Assembly (NCBI RefSeq): GCF_019635935.1
Contig: NZ_JAHBYN010000001.1
Location: 992,001 to 1,056,000 of the forward strand
Direction: 5' to 3'
Origin: Parvibaculum sp.
GTDB taxonomy: Bacteria > Pseudomonadota > Alphaproteobacteria > Parvibaculales > Parvibaculaceae
Length of the DNA stretch: 64,000 nucleotides
Every line of letters starts with the position of its first letter. Positions within the stretch are counted from its first letter, which is position 1. The notes below the pieces were generated by a model. The model did no database searches. It was not told the DNA's origin and saw only the letters and a list, made by a program, of their open reading frames with translations. The position numbers and the translations under genes are program-made. Positions 17,822 to 26,462 of the stretch are shown piece after piece.

Positions 17822-18376
17822 TTGAAAACCGCCCTCCTCCTTGGCACAACCGGCATGTTGAACGCGGCGGCGGCCCATGCGACGGCGCGGGTGAAGAAGG
17901 CCGTCGTCGTGTCGCGCAACGCCGGCGGGTTTTCATTCGGCAATGATCTGCTCGACGTCAAGCTGACGCGCGTGGCGGCCGACTACGGCGACACGGTTTC
18001 CCTGCTTGCCGCGCTGGAACGCCACGCGCCCTTCGATCTCGCGCTGACATGGATCCACCCGCGCGCCGAACTTCTGCGCGCCGCGCTCGATGCGCTGGTG
18101 GCGCCGGGCGGGCTGCTGGTCGAGGTGATGGGCTCGCGTTCGATCCTGACCGGGCCGAAGGGCGAGCCCTCCATCGCCGCCTTGCGCGGCGAGGCGCTGG
18201 CGCAGCAGACGGGCTTCACCTATGCGCAGGTGGTGCTCGGTTTCGTGCGCGTAGGCGAAACTTCGCGCTGGCTCAACCATGAGGAGATTTCGGCCGCCGC
18301 CATCGCCCAGATGGAAATGCCGCTCGCGCGCCGCATCGCCGGCACGCTGGAACCCTGGGACGCGCGACCGCGCTGA
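17822..18376 (+). CDS. Rossmann-like short-chain dehydrogenase-related protein
   Basis: A 184-residue protein beginning at TTG 17822 (GGAAGGA ahead) with the nucleotide-binding-like start KTALLLGTTGMLNAA. It then shows alternating strands and helices (KKAVVVSRNAG, FDLALTWIHPRAELLRAALDALVAPGGLLVEVMGS) and no SDR catalytic YxxxK. It looks like a short Rossmann protein often labelled short-chain dehydrogenase. The substrate and even enzymatic activity are unknown. It lies 46 bases after the PAP2-DUF368 gene in the same direction and may be cotranscribed. Confidence 0.7.
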   Translation: MKTALLLGTTGMLNAAAAHATARVKKAVVVSRNAGGFSFGNDLLDVKLTRVAADYGDTVSLLAALERHAPFDLALTWIHPRAELLRAALDALVAPGGLLVEVMGSRSILTGPKGEPSIAALRGEALAQQTGFTYAQVVLGFVRVGETSRWLNHEEISAAAIAQMEMPLARRIAGTLEPWDARPR

Positions 18377-18379
18377 CGT

Positions 18380-18991
18380 TCAGCGTGCGTACCAGCCGAA
18401 CGGGCGGAAGACGAAATGCAAGCCAACGCCCAGCGCCGCGAAAACGAGCGCCATGAGAATTCGCACCCAGAGCAGGCTGAAGCCGATATGCGTCGGGAAC
18501 ACATGCGTCTTCGACACCGAGCCTTCCTTCAAATGCCGGATTTTCTCGGCTTCCGGCCCGGTGATCATGTCGAGCATGTCGCGCATCGAGCGGTAGCGCA
18601 CGATGGCGACGAAATCCCAGGGCGCCAGCCCGGCCGGCTCGATGAAGCGCGCAATCGGCCGCGACATGAAAATGGGATGCCCGGCGCGCTTGAAGAGTTC
18701 CGGCAGGATGACGCGGTTATAGGCCTCGGCTGCCGCCAGGTCCGCCGGATCGTTGACGAGATTGACCATGTAGAATTCGCGCCCGTCATCGGCCCGCGCC
18801 CAGGCCTCGAGGGTTTCGCGGGCGCCGAAGGGGCTCTGGTGATCGGTGACCATCGCGTCGATCTGCGCCATGAAGCGGTCGACCTCGTCCGGCGACAGCG
18901 GTTTGCCCACGCCGCCGTACCAGACCCAGAACGCGGCATAGAGCAGCGCCAATGCGAGAGCGAGAAGGCGGGGGCCGGTGAGGCGGGGCAT
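18380..18991 (-). CDS. Membrane-anchored protein with ferredoxin-like (dimeric alpha/beta-barrel) domain
   Basis: A 203-residue protein with a transmembrane helix at each end (LLALALALLYAAFWVWYGG near 10-28; LLWVRILMALVFAALGVGL near 172-190). The soluble middle (FYMVNLVNDPADLAAAEAYNRVILPELFKRAG, FVAIVRYRSMRDMLDM) resembles DUF1330/EthD-like dimeric alpha/beta barrels. Those domains occur in monooxygenase-like and dehalogenase-like small enzymes; function here is unknown. The ATG follows AGGAGGAAACG. Convergent with the previous gene. Confidence 0.7.
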   Translation of the reverse strand: MPRLTGPRLLALALALLYAAFWVWYGGVGKPLSPDEVDRFMAQIDAMVTDHQSPFGARETLEAWARADDGREFYMVNLVNDPADLAAAEAYNRVILPELFKRAGHPIFMSRPIARFIEPAGLAPWDFVAIVRYRSMRDMLDMITGPEAEKIRHLKEGSVSKTHVFPTHIGFSLLWVRILMALVFAALGVGLHFVFRPFGWYAR

Positions 18992-19067
18992 GGGGCGTTT
19001 CCTCCTGTGACGGAGGAAGCCTAGGACCGCCCGTTTAAATTGGCAATATACGTGTCAATATATGAAG

Positions 19068-20324
19068 TCACGTCCCGGCGGATTGACCGGGCGTCCGCAT
19101 CCGGCCAAGTGCCGCGCGCCCGCGTCCGACAAGGTCCATCAGCCGGGGGTCGTGCTTCACCCGGCGCTTCAGCGCCAGCGCCCCGCGAATGCCCGCGGCA
19201 AAGGCGAGACCCGGCAGGCTGGCGCCCATCACGAGACTGCGCATCTCCATCGGCGTGTCGCAGAAACTTTCCTTGTAGGGAAGATAACCGACCGAGAGGT
19301 CGTAGACCGTGTCGCCGCGCGCGATACTGGCCTGCAGAAGCTTCAGCAGATGCATCCGGCCGGGCGAGAGGCGGCCATAGGCGCCGGCTTCGTAGGTGTG
19401 CACCATCAGCGTCGTGCGGCCCTGGCGGCGATGGCCGATGCTGCCGGAGAGAAATGTCCCGTCGAGCCGCAGCTCGGCGACATCGAGCAGTTGCCGCTCA
19501 GGCGGCAACGCCGCCAGCGCCAGATAGGCGTCGCGATATGCCGGTTCAGAGAAAATCGAACGGATGCCCTGCGCGGCAAGCTGCGCCGCCTTGCGTGACA
19601 GGATCTCACCGGTCATCGCAACGCATTCATCGGGCGTTTCCGCAAAACGGAAAGTCACCGCGCCCGCCGCCTCGAGCTTGCGCATTTTCGAACGGTCGAT
19701 CCGCCGCGTCTCGGCGCGGTAGCGCAGCGCGAGTTCGTCGAAGGTCGCCGGCAGATCGAAAACATAGGCGTTGTCGGGGGCCGCCACGCCGCCAAGTTCG
19801 GCGAAAGGATTGTGTACAGGCGCCAATGGCGCGCCCAGCGCAATGGGCTGGTCCATCAGCATTGCGAGATCGTGGCGCGGCAGGGCGCGGGCGATCTGGC
19901 GCCACATCGCCGGAAATTCGCCGTCAGGCACATGCATCGCAAAATCGGGCGCGAGCAGCGGTCCCTTGTAGTCGGCCATGCGGCCGCCCATGAAGACCAG
20001 CCGTTTGAGCCCCATGAAACGCTCGATGCCGAAAGGCGCGAGCAACAGCGGTTCGCCCTGTCGCGACACAACCGCAATCGCCGGGGTGGTCTCAACGCCC
20101 GCATGTGCATGCCAGGCCGAAAGCCAGTCGAAACACTGAAAGGCGGTGCCGGCCGCCGTCGTCTCGAAAGTGCGCCAGACAGGTTCCGCCGCCTCGAAAC
20201 TCGTATAGACCGTGATGCCGGCCGCGCGCGCCACACGTTCCGGAAAGGAGGCGGCTACGCCTCGAATGCGCCGCTGGGGCAGCATCGTGGACACCGTGTC
20301 TGTATCGTCCGTCGTCAGGCTCAT
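19068..20324 (-). CDS. GNAT-fold acyltransferase of the CelD/BcsL (FemAB-like) group
   Basis: A 418-residue protein starting MSLTTDDTDTVSTM (GGAAG before ATG 20324). It matches the GNAT acetyltransferase 6 / CelD group: N-terminal half with FDWLSAWHAH and LLAPFGIERFMGLKRLVFMGG, C-terminal catalytic half with SIGHRRQGRTTLMVHTYEAGAYGRLSPG (conserved residues) and LYDLSVGYLPYKESFCD-like end. Such proteins act in exopolysaccharide or cellulose-related acylation, or in modifying cell-envelope molecules. No polysaccharide cluster surrounds it, so the substrate is open. It is a single gene divergent from the cupin gene. Confidence 0.82.
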   Translation of the reverse strand: MSLTTDDTDTVSTMLPQRRIRGVAASFPERVARAAGITVYTSFEAAEPVWRTFETTAAGTAFQCFDWLSAWHAHAGVETTPAIAVVSRQGEPLLLAPFGIERFMGLKRLVFMGGRMADYKGPLLAPDFAMHVPDGEFPAMWRQIARALPRHDLAMLMDQPIALGAPLAPVHNPFAELGGVAAPDNAYVFDLPATFDELALRYRAETRRIDRSKMRKLEAAGAVTFRFAETPDECVAMTGEILSRKAAQLAAQGIRSIFSEPAYRDAYLALAALPPERQLLDVAELRLDGTFLSGSIGHRRQGRTTLMVHTYEAGAYGRLSPGRMHLLKLLQASIARGDTVYDLSVGYLPYKESFCDTPMEMRSLVMGASLPGLAFAAGIRGALALKRRVKHDPRLMDLVGRGRAALGRMRTPGQSAGT

Positions 20325-20493
20325 GCTTCCGTCACCCGTCCGTTTTCGGCGCGACACCGTCCCAATTCAGGACAAGGTTTCGCCCCCAACCCGAACCAAG
20401 CAAGCTTCCGGCCAGCGCCGGACCACAAACCGGCCGAAATCCGGCATGCTAGGATCGGCTGCCGCAACGCCCGCACCACGCCAGGGAGCCTCC

Positions 20494-20847
20494 ATGCCAC
20501 ACACCCTCATCCCTTTCGACATCGACGGCCTCACGCCCGAGACCGGCGCACCGCCGCCCGAGCGGCTTGTGAACGGCAATCCGGCGAACCGCACCTGGAA
20601 CCTCTATGCGTCGCCGGACGGCAAATTCTTTTCCGGCATCTGGGAAAGCGATCCGGGCGCCTGGCGCATCGAATATTCCGAGCACGAGTTCTGCCATATC
20701 CTTTCGGGCATCAGCCGCATCACCCCGGACGGCGGCGAACCCGTGACCGTGAAAGCGGGCGACGCCTTCGCGATCCCGGCGGGCTTTCGTGGCGTCTGGG
20801 AGGTCGTCGAAACGACCCGGAAGCATTATGCGATTTACGAGGCCTGA
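20494..20847 (+). CDS. Cupin-domain protein (DUF861/ureidoglycine-type)
   Basis: A 117-residue single-domain cupin. Motif 1 is EYSEHEFCHILSGISRITPDGG and motif 2 is GDAFAIPAGFRGVWEVVE, typical of the DUF861 cupin_3 group that includes ureidoglycine aminohydrolases and many uncharacterised proteins. Metal binding is likely through the His and Glu of motif 1. GGGAGC precedes the ATG at 20494. No purine or allantoin genes lie nearby, so no pathway is assigned. Confidence 0.82.
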   Translation: MPHTLIPFDIDGLTPETGAPPPERLVNGNPANRTWNLYASPDGKFFSGIWESDPGAWRIEYSEHEFCHILSGISRITPDGGEPVTVKAGDAFAIPAGFRGVWEVVETTRKHYAIYEA

Positions 20848-20869
20848 CCTTGCGTCAACGCGCGGATTC

Positions 20870-20898
20870 TTGTCAGACGGACCGCGGGGCCCTATATG
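20870..20898 (+). promoter_or_regulatory. Sigma70-type promoter for the antiporter-SDR-folB operon
   Basis: TTGTCA (20870-20875) and TATATG (20893-20898) are separated by exactly 17 bp. The predicted start near 20905 gives a leader of about 120 bases before the antiporter start, containing the structures described at 20915-21017. Confidence 0.6.
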
Positions 20899-20914
20899 CG
20901 TCAACAAGGACATA

Positions 20915-21017
20915 CGGGTTCGGGGGCGAACCCGCAGCGATCAAGGGGATCGACATCGCTACCAGATCGAATAACCGCCATCGCGGCGGCTCAGTGACGC
21001 GTATGCCCCAACGGCGG
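20915..21017 (+). promoter_or_regulatory. Structured 5' leader of the antiporter operon (candidate cis-regulatory RNA)
   Basis: Three stems can be drawn by eye: CGGGTTCG/CGAACCCG (20915-20922 with 20927-20934), AGCGAT/ATCGCT (20936-20941 with 20955-20960) and CCGCC/GGCGG (20975-20979 with 20985-20989). The same CCGCC can instead pair with GGCGG at 21013-21017, next to the start codon, where it would cover the only ribosome-binding-like sequence. Two mutually exclusive pairings are what a translational switch needs. It does not match a riboswitch class I know. Confidence 0.4.
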
Positions 21018-21025
21018 TGCTGTTG

Positions 21026-22072
21026 ATGCTGCCCGATTTTCTCTATCTGGCCTGCGGCCTTCTGGTGCTGCTCATCTGCGGCGACCTGCTGGTCAGGGGC
21101 GCCACCTCGCTGGCCACCCGCTACGGCCTGTCGCCGCTTCTGATCGCACTCACCATCGTCGCCTTCGGCACATCCGCGCCTGAACTGCTGGTTTCGGTCC
21201 GCGCCGCCCTCGCCGGCGCACCGGGCATCGCGCTCGGCAACGTCGTCGGCAGCAACATCGCCAACATTCTGCTCATTCTCGGCCTGCCCGCCCTGATCTA
21301 TCCGATCGCATGCGCCGGCCGGATCGTGCCGCACAACATGCTGATCATGATGGCGGCAAGCGTCCTGCTGGTCGTTCTCTGCTTCGTCGGACCGCTCGGG
21401 TTCTGGCAAGGCATATTCCTCCTCGCACTTTTGACGGCCTACCTGGTCTATTCAGGCTGGGACGCGCGCATGAACCCGCACGAGCCCTCGCCACTCGTGG
21501 CAGATGTGCCGGACGACGCCTTCGCCCAGAGCGCGTCCTATGCACGCGAGCTGCCGCACGGAGACATACCGCCGCCTTTGCAGTCGCGCCGCGTTATTGC
21601 GCTCAAAATCGTCATAGGCATCGCCGGCCTGCCCCTCGGCGCCCGGCTGGTGGTCGATGGCGGCATCGACATCGCACAGGCATTCGGTGTTTCCGATGCG
21701 GTGATCGGCCTGTCTCTCATCGCAGTCGGCACGTCGCTGCCCGAATTGGCGACCTCGGTGATGGCCGTCTTCCGGCGCAACGACGAGATGGTGGTCGGCA
21801 ACATCATCGGCAGCAACATCATGAACATCCTGGCCATTCTCGGCATCACGGCGCTGATCGCGCCACTGCCGATCGACCCGGACTTCCTGTCCTTCCACCT
21901 CTGGGTCATGCTGGGAGCCGCCGTCCTGCTGTTGCCCATGGCCATGACGGGACACAAGATCGGGCGCATTGCCGGCGCTGTCTTTCTGGTCTGCTATGGC
22001 GCCTATCTCTATGCGATGTTTGCGCTTGGACACATGGCGCCCGCACTTGAAAACGGGCTGAACGGATTCTGA
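21026..22072 (+). CDS. Calcium/sodium (CaCA family) antiporter
   Basis: A 348-residue inner-membrane cation exchanger with about ten transmembrane segments. The two inverted alpha-repeats are clear: TIVAFGTSAPELLVSV then GNVVGSNIANILLILG, and SLIAVGTSLPELATSV then GNIIGSNIMNILAILG, containing the ion-coordinating Glu residues and the GSN motifs. This matches the YrbG / K+-dependent Na+/Ca2+ exchanger-like group; Ca2+ efflux is the expected role. A GTG at 21017 is an alternative start. It leads a probable operon with the pteridine-reductase-like SDR (10-base gap) and folB. Confidence 0.92.
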   Translation: MLPDFLYLACGLLVLLICGDLLVRGATSLATRYGLSPLLIALTIVAFGTSAPELLVSVRAALAGAPGIALGNVVGSNIANILLILGLPALIYPIACAGRIVPHNMLIMMAASVLLVVLCFVGPLGFWQGIFLLALLTAYLVYSGWDARMNPHEPSPLVADVPDDAFAQSASYARELPHGDIPPPLQSRRVIALKIVIGIAGLPLGARLVVDGGIDIAQAFGVSDAVIGLSLIAVGTSLPELATSVMAVFRRNDEMVVGNIIGSNIMNILAILGITALIAPLPIDPDFLSFHLWVMLGAAVLLLPMAMTGHKIGRIAGAVFLVCYGAYLYAMFALGHMAPALENGLNGF

Positions 22073-22082
22073 GAGAACGATT

Positions 22083-22847
22083 GTGACGACAACCAAAGGC
22101 ACCGCCCTCGTCACCGGCGCGGCGCGGCGCATCGGCCGCGCCATTGCCCTCGCATTGGCGGAAGACGGCTGGACCGTCGCCGTGCATCATCGCAGCGCGT
22201 CCGCCGAAGCCGCCGAAGTCGTGCGCGAAATCGAAGCGCGGAACGGCCGCGCCGCCGCCTTTGCAGCCGACCTCACCGATCTCCGCGAAATGCAAGGCCT
22301 CGTCGCGGCGATCACGGGTAAACTTGGGTCCCTGACGCTGCTGGTCAACAATGCCTCGCTTTTCGAAAAGGACGAGGCCGCAACGATGACGCCCGAAAGC
22401 TGGGCCGCCCATATGGACGCCAACCTGCGGGCGCCGGCCTTTCTGGCCCAGGCCTTCGCGGCGCAACTGCCCACAGGCGCGCAAGGCAACATCGTCAACA
22501 TGATCGACCAGCGCGTCTGGGCGCCGACGCCGAAATTCCTTTCCTACACAATCAGCAAAATGGCGCTTTGGGATCTGACCCAGGTGCTGGCCCGCGCACT
22601 GGCGCCGGATATTCGCGTCAACGGCATCGGCCCCGGACCGGCAATGATCAATGCCCGCCAGTCGGAGGCCGATTTCGCACGGCAATGCGCCGCGACGATC
22701 CTGCAACGCGGAACCACGCCCGAAGAGATTTGCGCCGCAATCCGGTTTATCCTCTCCGCGCCCTCAATGACCGGCCAGATGATTACCCTTGACGGCGGCC
22801 AGCATCTCGCTTGGGAAACGCCCGACGTCGCCGGCATTCCCGAATAG
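22083..22847 (+). CDS. SDR-family oxidoreductase, pteridine-reductase-like (FolM-like)
   Basis: A 254-residue short-chain dehydrogenase with TGAARRIGRAIA at the NADPH site; the arginine after TGAA fits NADPH-preferring pteridine reductases. NNAS follows at about 90, and the catalytic YxxxK is SYTISK. The C-terminal GPGPAMI and DGGQHLAW are typical of PTR1/FolM-type enzymes that reduce dihydromonapterin or dihydrofolate. Its position directly before folB (11-base gap) supports a pterin role. The GTG start at 22083 follows GAGAGA. A generic SDR function cannot be excluded. Confidence 0.82.
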   Translation: MTTTKGTALVTGAARRIGRAIALALAEDGWTVAVHHRSASAEAAEVVREIEARNGRAAAFAADLTDLREMQGLVAAITGKLGSLTLLVNNASLFEKDEAATMTPESWAAHMDANLRAPAFLAQAFAAQLPTGAQGNIVNMIDQRVWAPTPKFLSYTISKMALWDLTQVLARALAPDIRVNGIGPGPAMINARQSEADFARQCAATILQRGTTPEEICAAIRFILSAPSMTGQMITLDGGQHLAWETPDVAGIPE

Positions 22848-22858
22848 AAGAACGACAC

Positions 22859-23266
22859 ATGAACCAGCCTGACAATGTGACCCGTCTGAAAATAGCCAGT
22901 GCCGCGGAAGCTACGCGGCACGTCTTCGTGCGGGACCTGCTGCTGGACGCGCATATCGGCGCCTTCCGCCACGAGGTCGGCGCCGCCCAGCCAATCCGCG
23001 TCAATGTCGACCTGACCGTCTCGGAGGCGGCCCATGGCGACGAATTGTCGAACGTCGTCTGCTACGCGACCGTCGTCGACCGGATCAAAACCATCGTCGC
23101 GGAGGGCCATCTCAACCTGGTCGAAACACTGGCCGAACGCATCGCCGGTTCCTGCCTGTCCGACGAGCGGGTGCGCGTGGCGCTGGTGCGCGTCGAAAAG
23201 CTGGCGGTGATTCCCGAAGCCTCGAGCGTGGGCGTCGAAATCGAGCGTATTCGCCCGCGCGGCTGA
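22859..23266 (+). CDS. folB: Dihydroneopterin aldolase
   Basis: A 135-residue FolB-family enzyme that converts 7,8-dihydroneopterin to 6-hydroxymethyl-dihydropterin and glycolaldehyde in folate synthesis. Visible family features are VRDLLLDAHIGAFRHEVGAAQP (positions about 21-42), VVCYATVVDRIKTIV, and NLVETLAERIAGSCL with the catalytic Glu-containing helix. The family forms octamers. The ATG at 22859 is preferred over an upstream in-frame ATG that lies inside the previous gene. No other folate gene is adjacent besides the SDR. Confidence 0.9.
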   Translation: MNQPDNVTRLKIASAAEATRHVFVRDLLLDAHIGAFRHEVGAAQPIRVNVDLTVSEAAHGDELSNVVCYATVVDRIKTIVAEGHLNLVETLAERIAGSCLSDERVRVALVRVEKLAVIPEASSVGVEIERIRPRG

Positions 23267-23601
23267 CGCCAAAAGCGGCGTCCGAAAGCCGCAATAGAAT
23301 CAACGCGTTGGGCATTTCAAACGCCGCACACGGAGGATTTGTGCACAGCAACGCACCCACCTCCCTGCGTCCGGCCGGATGGCGCGCCGAATTGGCCGGG
23401 GCGGTGGCGGCCATGAAATAGGTCAGAAAAACCCATACATTCCAATGTCTTAGCAAAGGCAGGGATTTGACCCGCTGTCACAAATCCTAATTATTACAAG
23501 ACGTTGACAGTCCCGGGACCGGTCAGACCGGAAAGTTTCAACACACTTATCCACAGGCTGCGGCGGGCCGCGAAGGCGCCCGCAATGCTATACAAACCAC
23601 A
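23267..23601. other. Intergenic region between folB and uvrC with motif pair, DnaA-box-like site and promoter elements
   Basis: No gene was found in these 335 bases. They contain an inverted pair CTGTCA (23475-23480) / TGACAG (23505-23510), a perfect DnaA-box consensus TTATCCACA (23547-23555), a possible promoter TTGACC (23467-23472) with TTATTA (23491-23496), and an extended -10 directly before uvrC. The 10-mer CTGTCACAAA at 23475 recurs at 42056 in the MaoC upstream region. Confidence 0.5.
23586..23594 (+). promoter_or_regulatory. Extended -10 promoter element abutting uvrC
   Basis: TGCTATACA fits the extended -10 form TGnTATAAT. The expected transcription start, about seven bases downstream, coincides with the uvrC ATG at 23602, so a leaderless transcript is possible. 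No -35 is visible, and no ribosome binding site precedes this ATG. Confidence 0.4.
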
Positions 23602-25515
23602 ATGAACGACACCGAACGCAAATCTGCCGAAAAAACGGGCGTGGCGCTAATCGCCGCCAAAGTGCGTGTGCTGCCCGACAGTCCGGGCGTCTACCGCATG
23701 TATGACGGCGATGGCGAACTTCTCTATGTCGGCAAGGCGCGCAGCCTGAAGAAGCGTGTCGCCAGCTACACCAAGCTCGCCGGACAACCGAACCGCATCG
23801 CCCGGATGATCACGGCGACGGCACAGATGGAATTCATCACGACGGCGACCGAAACCGACGCGCTGTTGCTGGAAGCCAACCTGATCAAGCGGCTGAAGCC
23901 GCGCTACAACGTGCTGATGCGGGACGACAAGTCCTTCCCGCATATCCTGCTGACCGGCGATCACGAATTCCCCCAAGTGCTGAAACACCGTGGCGCCCGC
24001 GCCCGGCGCGGGGATTATTTCGGACCCTTCGCGAGCGCCGGCGCAGTCAATGCCACCCTCAACGCGCTGCAAAAGGCCTTCCTGCTGCGCTCATGCTCCG
24101 ACAGCGTCTTCGAAAGCCGGACGCGGCCCTGCCTGCTGTTCCAGATCAAACGCTGCAGCGCGCCTTGCACGGGCGAGATTTCCGGCGAGGACTACGCCGA
24201 ACTTGTTGCCGAAGCGCGCGACTTTCTGAAAGGCCGCAGCCGCAAGACGCAGGAACAGCTCGTGCGGCTGATGGACGAGGCCGCCGCCAGCCTCGACTAC
24301 GAAGCCGCCACCGTCTACCGGGATCGTATTCGCGCGCTGACGCAGGTCCAGCAGCATCAGGGCATCAATCCGCAAACCGTGACCGAAGCCGACCTCTTCG
24401 CAGCCTGGGCGGAAGGCGGACAGACTTGCGTGCAGGTCTTTTTCATCCGCGCCGGTCAGAACTGGGGCAACCGGGCTTACTTCCCCCGTCACGACCGCGA
24501 ATTGCCCACCGAAGAAGTGCTCGATGCCTTTCTCGCGCAATTCTACGAAGACCGGCAGCCACCCCGCATGGTCCTGTTGAGCCACGACACGCCCGGCAAG
24601 GCGCTGCTGGCCGAAGCACTGACGATCCGTGCGGGCCGCAAGGTCGCGGTCGGGGTGCCGCGCCGCGGCGAAAAGCGCGAGCTTGTCGACCATGCGCTGA
24701 CCAATGCCCGCGAAGCCCTGGGACGCCGCCTCGCCGAAAGCTCGTCCCAGCGCAAGCTGCTCGAAGGCGTCGCCGAGGTGTTCGGGCTGGAGCAGACGCC
24801 CGAGCGCATCGAGGTCTACGACAACAGCCACATACAGGGCGCGAAGGCAGTAGGCGGCATGATCGTGGCCGGCCCCGAAGGCTTCATGAAGTCCCAGTAC
24901 CGCAAATTCAACATCAAGAACGCCGACATGGCGGCCGGCGACGACTACGCGATGATGCGCGAGGTGCTGACGCGGCGTTTCACGCGGCTGCTGAAGGAGA
25001 ACGACGGCGACAATGCCGACGACGGACCGCAGGAAACCCGGCCGGACGCCGTATGGCCCGATCTCATCCTGATCGACGGCGGCGCGGGACAGTTGAAGGT
25101 CGCGACCGAGGTGCTGGCCGAACTCGGCATCGACAGCGTGACGGCGGTCGGCGTCGCCAAGGGACCGGAACGCGACGCGGGCCGCGAACGCTTCTTCATG
25201 GCCGGCCGTCGCGACTTCATGCTCGAGCCGCGCAACCCGGTCCTCTACTACCTGCAGCGCCTGCGCGACGAAGCGCATCGTTTCGCCATTGGCAGCCACC
25301 GGGCGCGGCGCTCGAAGGCGATCGGCGTCAATCCGCTGGACGAGGTGCCCGGCGTCGGTCCGGGCCGCAAGCGTGCCTTGCTGAAACATTTCGGATCGGC
25401 GCGCGCCGTGGCCCGCGCCGGCCTCACCGACCTCGAATCGGTTGATGGCATCAGTACGGCCGTGGCACGCGCCGTCTATGATCATTTCCATGGGAATCCG
25501 GACGGCGCAGCTTGA
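23602..25515 (+). CDS. uvrC: Excinuclease ABC subunit C
   Basis: UvrC makes both incisions around UvrB-bound lesions in nucleotide excision repair. The 637-residue product has the GIY-YIG domain at about 25-105 ([26 protein letters not shown]), a Cys-rich element (CPG-less form [13 protein letters not shown]), the UVR motif ([19 protein letters not shown]), the RNase H-like 5' nuclease half ([28 protein letters not shown]), and C-terminal helix-hairpin-helix repeats ([22 protein letters not shown]). It heads uvrC-pgsA-moaD-moaE, an order common in alphaproteobacteria. Confidence 0.97.
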   Translation: MNDTERKSAEKTGVALIAAKVRVLPDSPGVYRMYDGDGELLYVGKARSLKKRVASYTKLAGQPNRIARMITATAQMEFITTATETDALLLEANLIKRLKPRYNVLMRDDKSFPHILLTGDHEFPQVLKHRGARARRGDYFGPFASAGAVNATLNALQKAFLLRSCSDSVFESRTRPCLLFQIKRCSAPCTGEISGEDYAELVAEARDFLKGRSRKTQEQLVRLMDEAAASLDYEAATVYRDRIRALTQVQQHQGINPQTVTEADLFAAWAEGGQTCVQVFFIRAGQNWGNRAYFPRHDRELPTEEVLDAFLAQFYEDRQPPRMVLLSHDTPGKALLAEALTIRAGRKVAVGVPRRGEKRELVDHALTNAREALGRRLAESSSQRKLLEGVAEVFGLEQTPERIEVYDNSHIQGAKAVGGMIVAGPEGFMKSQYRKFNIKNADMAAGDDYAMMREVLTRRFTRLLKENDGDNADDGPQETRPDAVWPDLILIDGGAGQLKVATEVLAELGIDSVTAVGVAKGPERDAGRERFFMAGRRDFMLEPRNPVLYYLQRLRDEAHRFAIGSHRARRSKAIGVNPLDEVPGVGPGRKRALLKHFGSARAVARAGLTDLESVDGISTAVARAVYDHFHGNPDGAA

Positions 25516-25574
25516 TATTCGCCCGCCGGTCGCGACATTCGCATCGGGAATGCTAGACTGCAGGCCCACGACAT

Positions 25575-26210
25575 ATGGACCCCGAAATGGCGACCAACCT
25601 GCCGAACCTGCTCACCTATTTCCGCATCGCGCTGGTGCCGGCGGTCGTTGCCTGCTTCTACATCCCCGGCGACGCCGGGCATTGGGCCGCGCTGTTTCTC
25701 TTCATCGTCGCCGGCCTCACCGATTTCTTCGACGGTTATCTGGCCCGCGCATGGGAGCAGCAGTCCAATCTCGGACGGATGCTCGACCCGATCGCCGACA
25801 AGCTGCTGGTCGCCGTCGTGCTGATCGCGTTGACCTGGCAGGACGTCATAGCGGGCTTCTCGCTCTGGGCGGCGATCATCATCCTCTGCCGGGAAATACT
25901 GGTCTCGGGCCTGCGCGAGTTCCTGGCGGAGCTGCGCGTCAGTGTACCTGTGACGCAACTTGCAAAATGGAAAACCGCGATCCAGATGGTGGCGCTCGGT
26001 TTCCTGCTCGGGGGCCCGGCTGCCGACAAGATCATGCCCGGCATCACCGAGATGGGCCTGACGCTGCTCTGGGCCGCCGCCATCCTGACGCTCTACACAG
26101 GCTACGACTATTTCCGGGCCGGCATCCACCACCTCACCGACGAAACGCCGAAGCGCCGCGAACCGCCGGCAGCGGCAAAGCCGACGGCCGAACAGGACGG
26201 ACGGGCGTGA
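25575..26210 (+). CDS. pgsA: CDP-diacylglycerol--glycerol-3-phosphate 3-phosphatidyltransferase
   Basis: A 211-residue inner-membrane enzyme making phosphatidylglycerol phosphate, the committed step to phosphatidylglycerol and cardiolipin. The CDP-alcohol phosphotransferase motif D-G-x2-A-R-x8-G-x3-D-x3-D is seen in FFDGYLARAWEQQSNLGRML followed by DPIADK. The N-terminal NLPNLLTYFRIALVP is typical of PgsA. An ATG twelve bases further in (MATNLPN) may be the true start, since neither has a strong ribosome binding site. The stop overlaps the GTG start of moaD (GTGA). Confidence 0.93.
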   Translation: MDPEMATNLPNLLTYFRIALVPAVVACFYIPGDAGHWAALFLFIVAGLTDFFDGYLARAWEQQSNLGRMLDPIADKLLVAVVLIALTWQDVIAGFSLWAAIIILCREILVSGLREFLAELRVSVPVTQLAKWKTAIQMVALGFLLGGPAADKIMPGITEMGLTLLWAAAILTLYTGYDYFRAGIHHLTDETPKRREPPAAAKPTAEQDGRA

Positions 26211-26458
26211 AGCTCCTCTATTTCGCATGGGTGAAACAGAAGACCGGCATGGGCGAGGAAGATGTCGTGCCGCCCGCCGGCACCGGCAACGTCCATGAAC
26301 TGATCGCCTGGTTGAAAACGCGCGGTGAAGGATACGAAGCCGCTTTCGCCGATCTCGGCGTCATCCGCTGCGCCGTCGACCAGGAGCATGGCGACCTCGA
26401 CACGCCGATTGCCGGCGCCTCCGAAGTCGCCTTCTTTCCGCCGGTGACGGGCGGCTGA
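26207..26458 (+). CDS. moaD: Molybdopterin synthase sulfur-carrier subunit
   Basis: An 83-residue ubiquitin-fold protein, VKLLYFAWVKQKTGMGEED..., ending PPVTGG. The terminal Gly-Gly is adenylated and thiocarboxylated, then donates sulfur to precursor Z on MoaE to form molybdopterin. The GTG start overlaps the pgsA stop by 4 bp, and moaE begins 4 bases after its stop, so the three are tightly coupled. Confidence 0.93.
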   Translation: MKLLYFAWVKQKTGMGEEDVVPPAGTGNVHELIAWLKTRGEGYEAAFADLGVIRCAVDQEHGDLDTPIAGASEVAFFPPVTGG

Positions 26459-26462
26459 GCAG

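Noticed and set aside
20905..21025. Mn2+ (yybP-ykoY) riboswitch upstream of the antiporter
   Set aside because: None of the conserved loop sequences of that class could be found; it is kept only as an unclassified structured leader.
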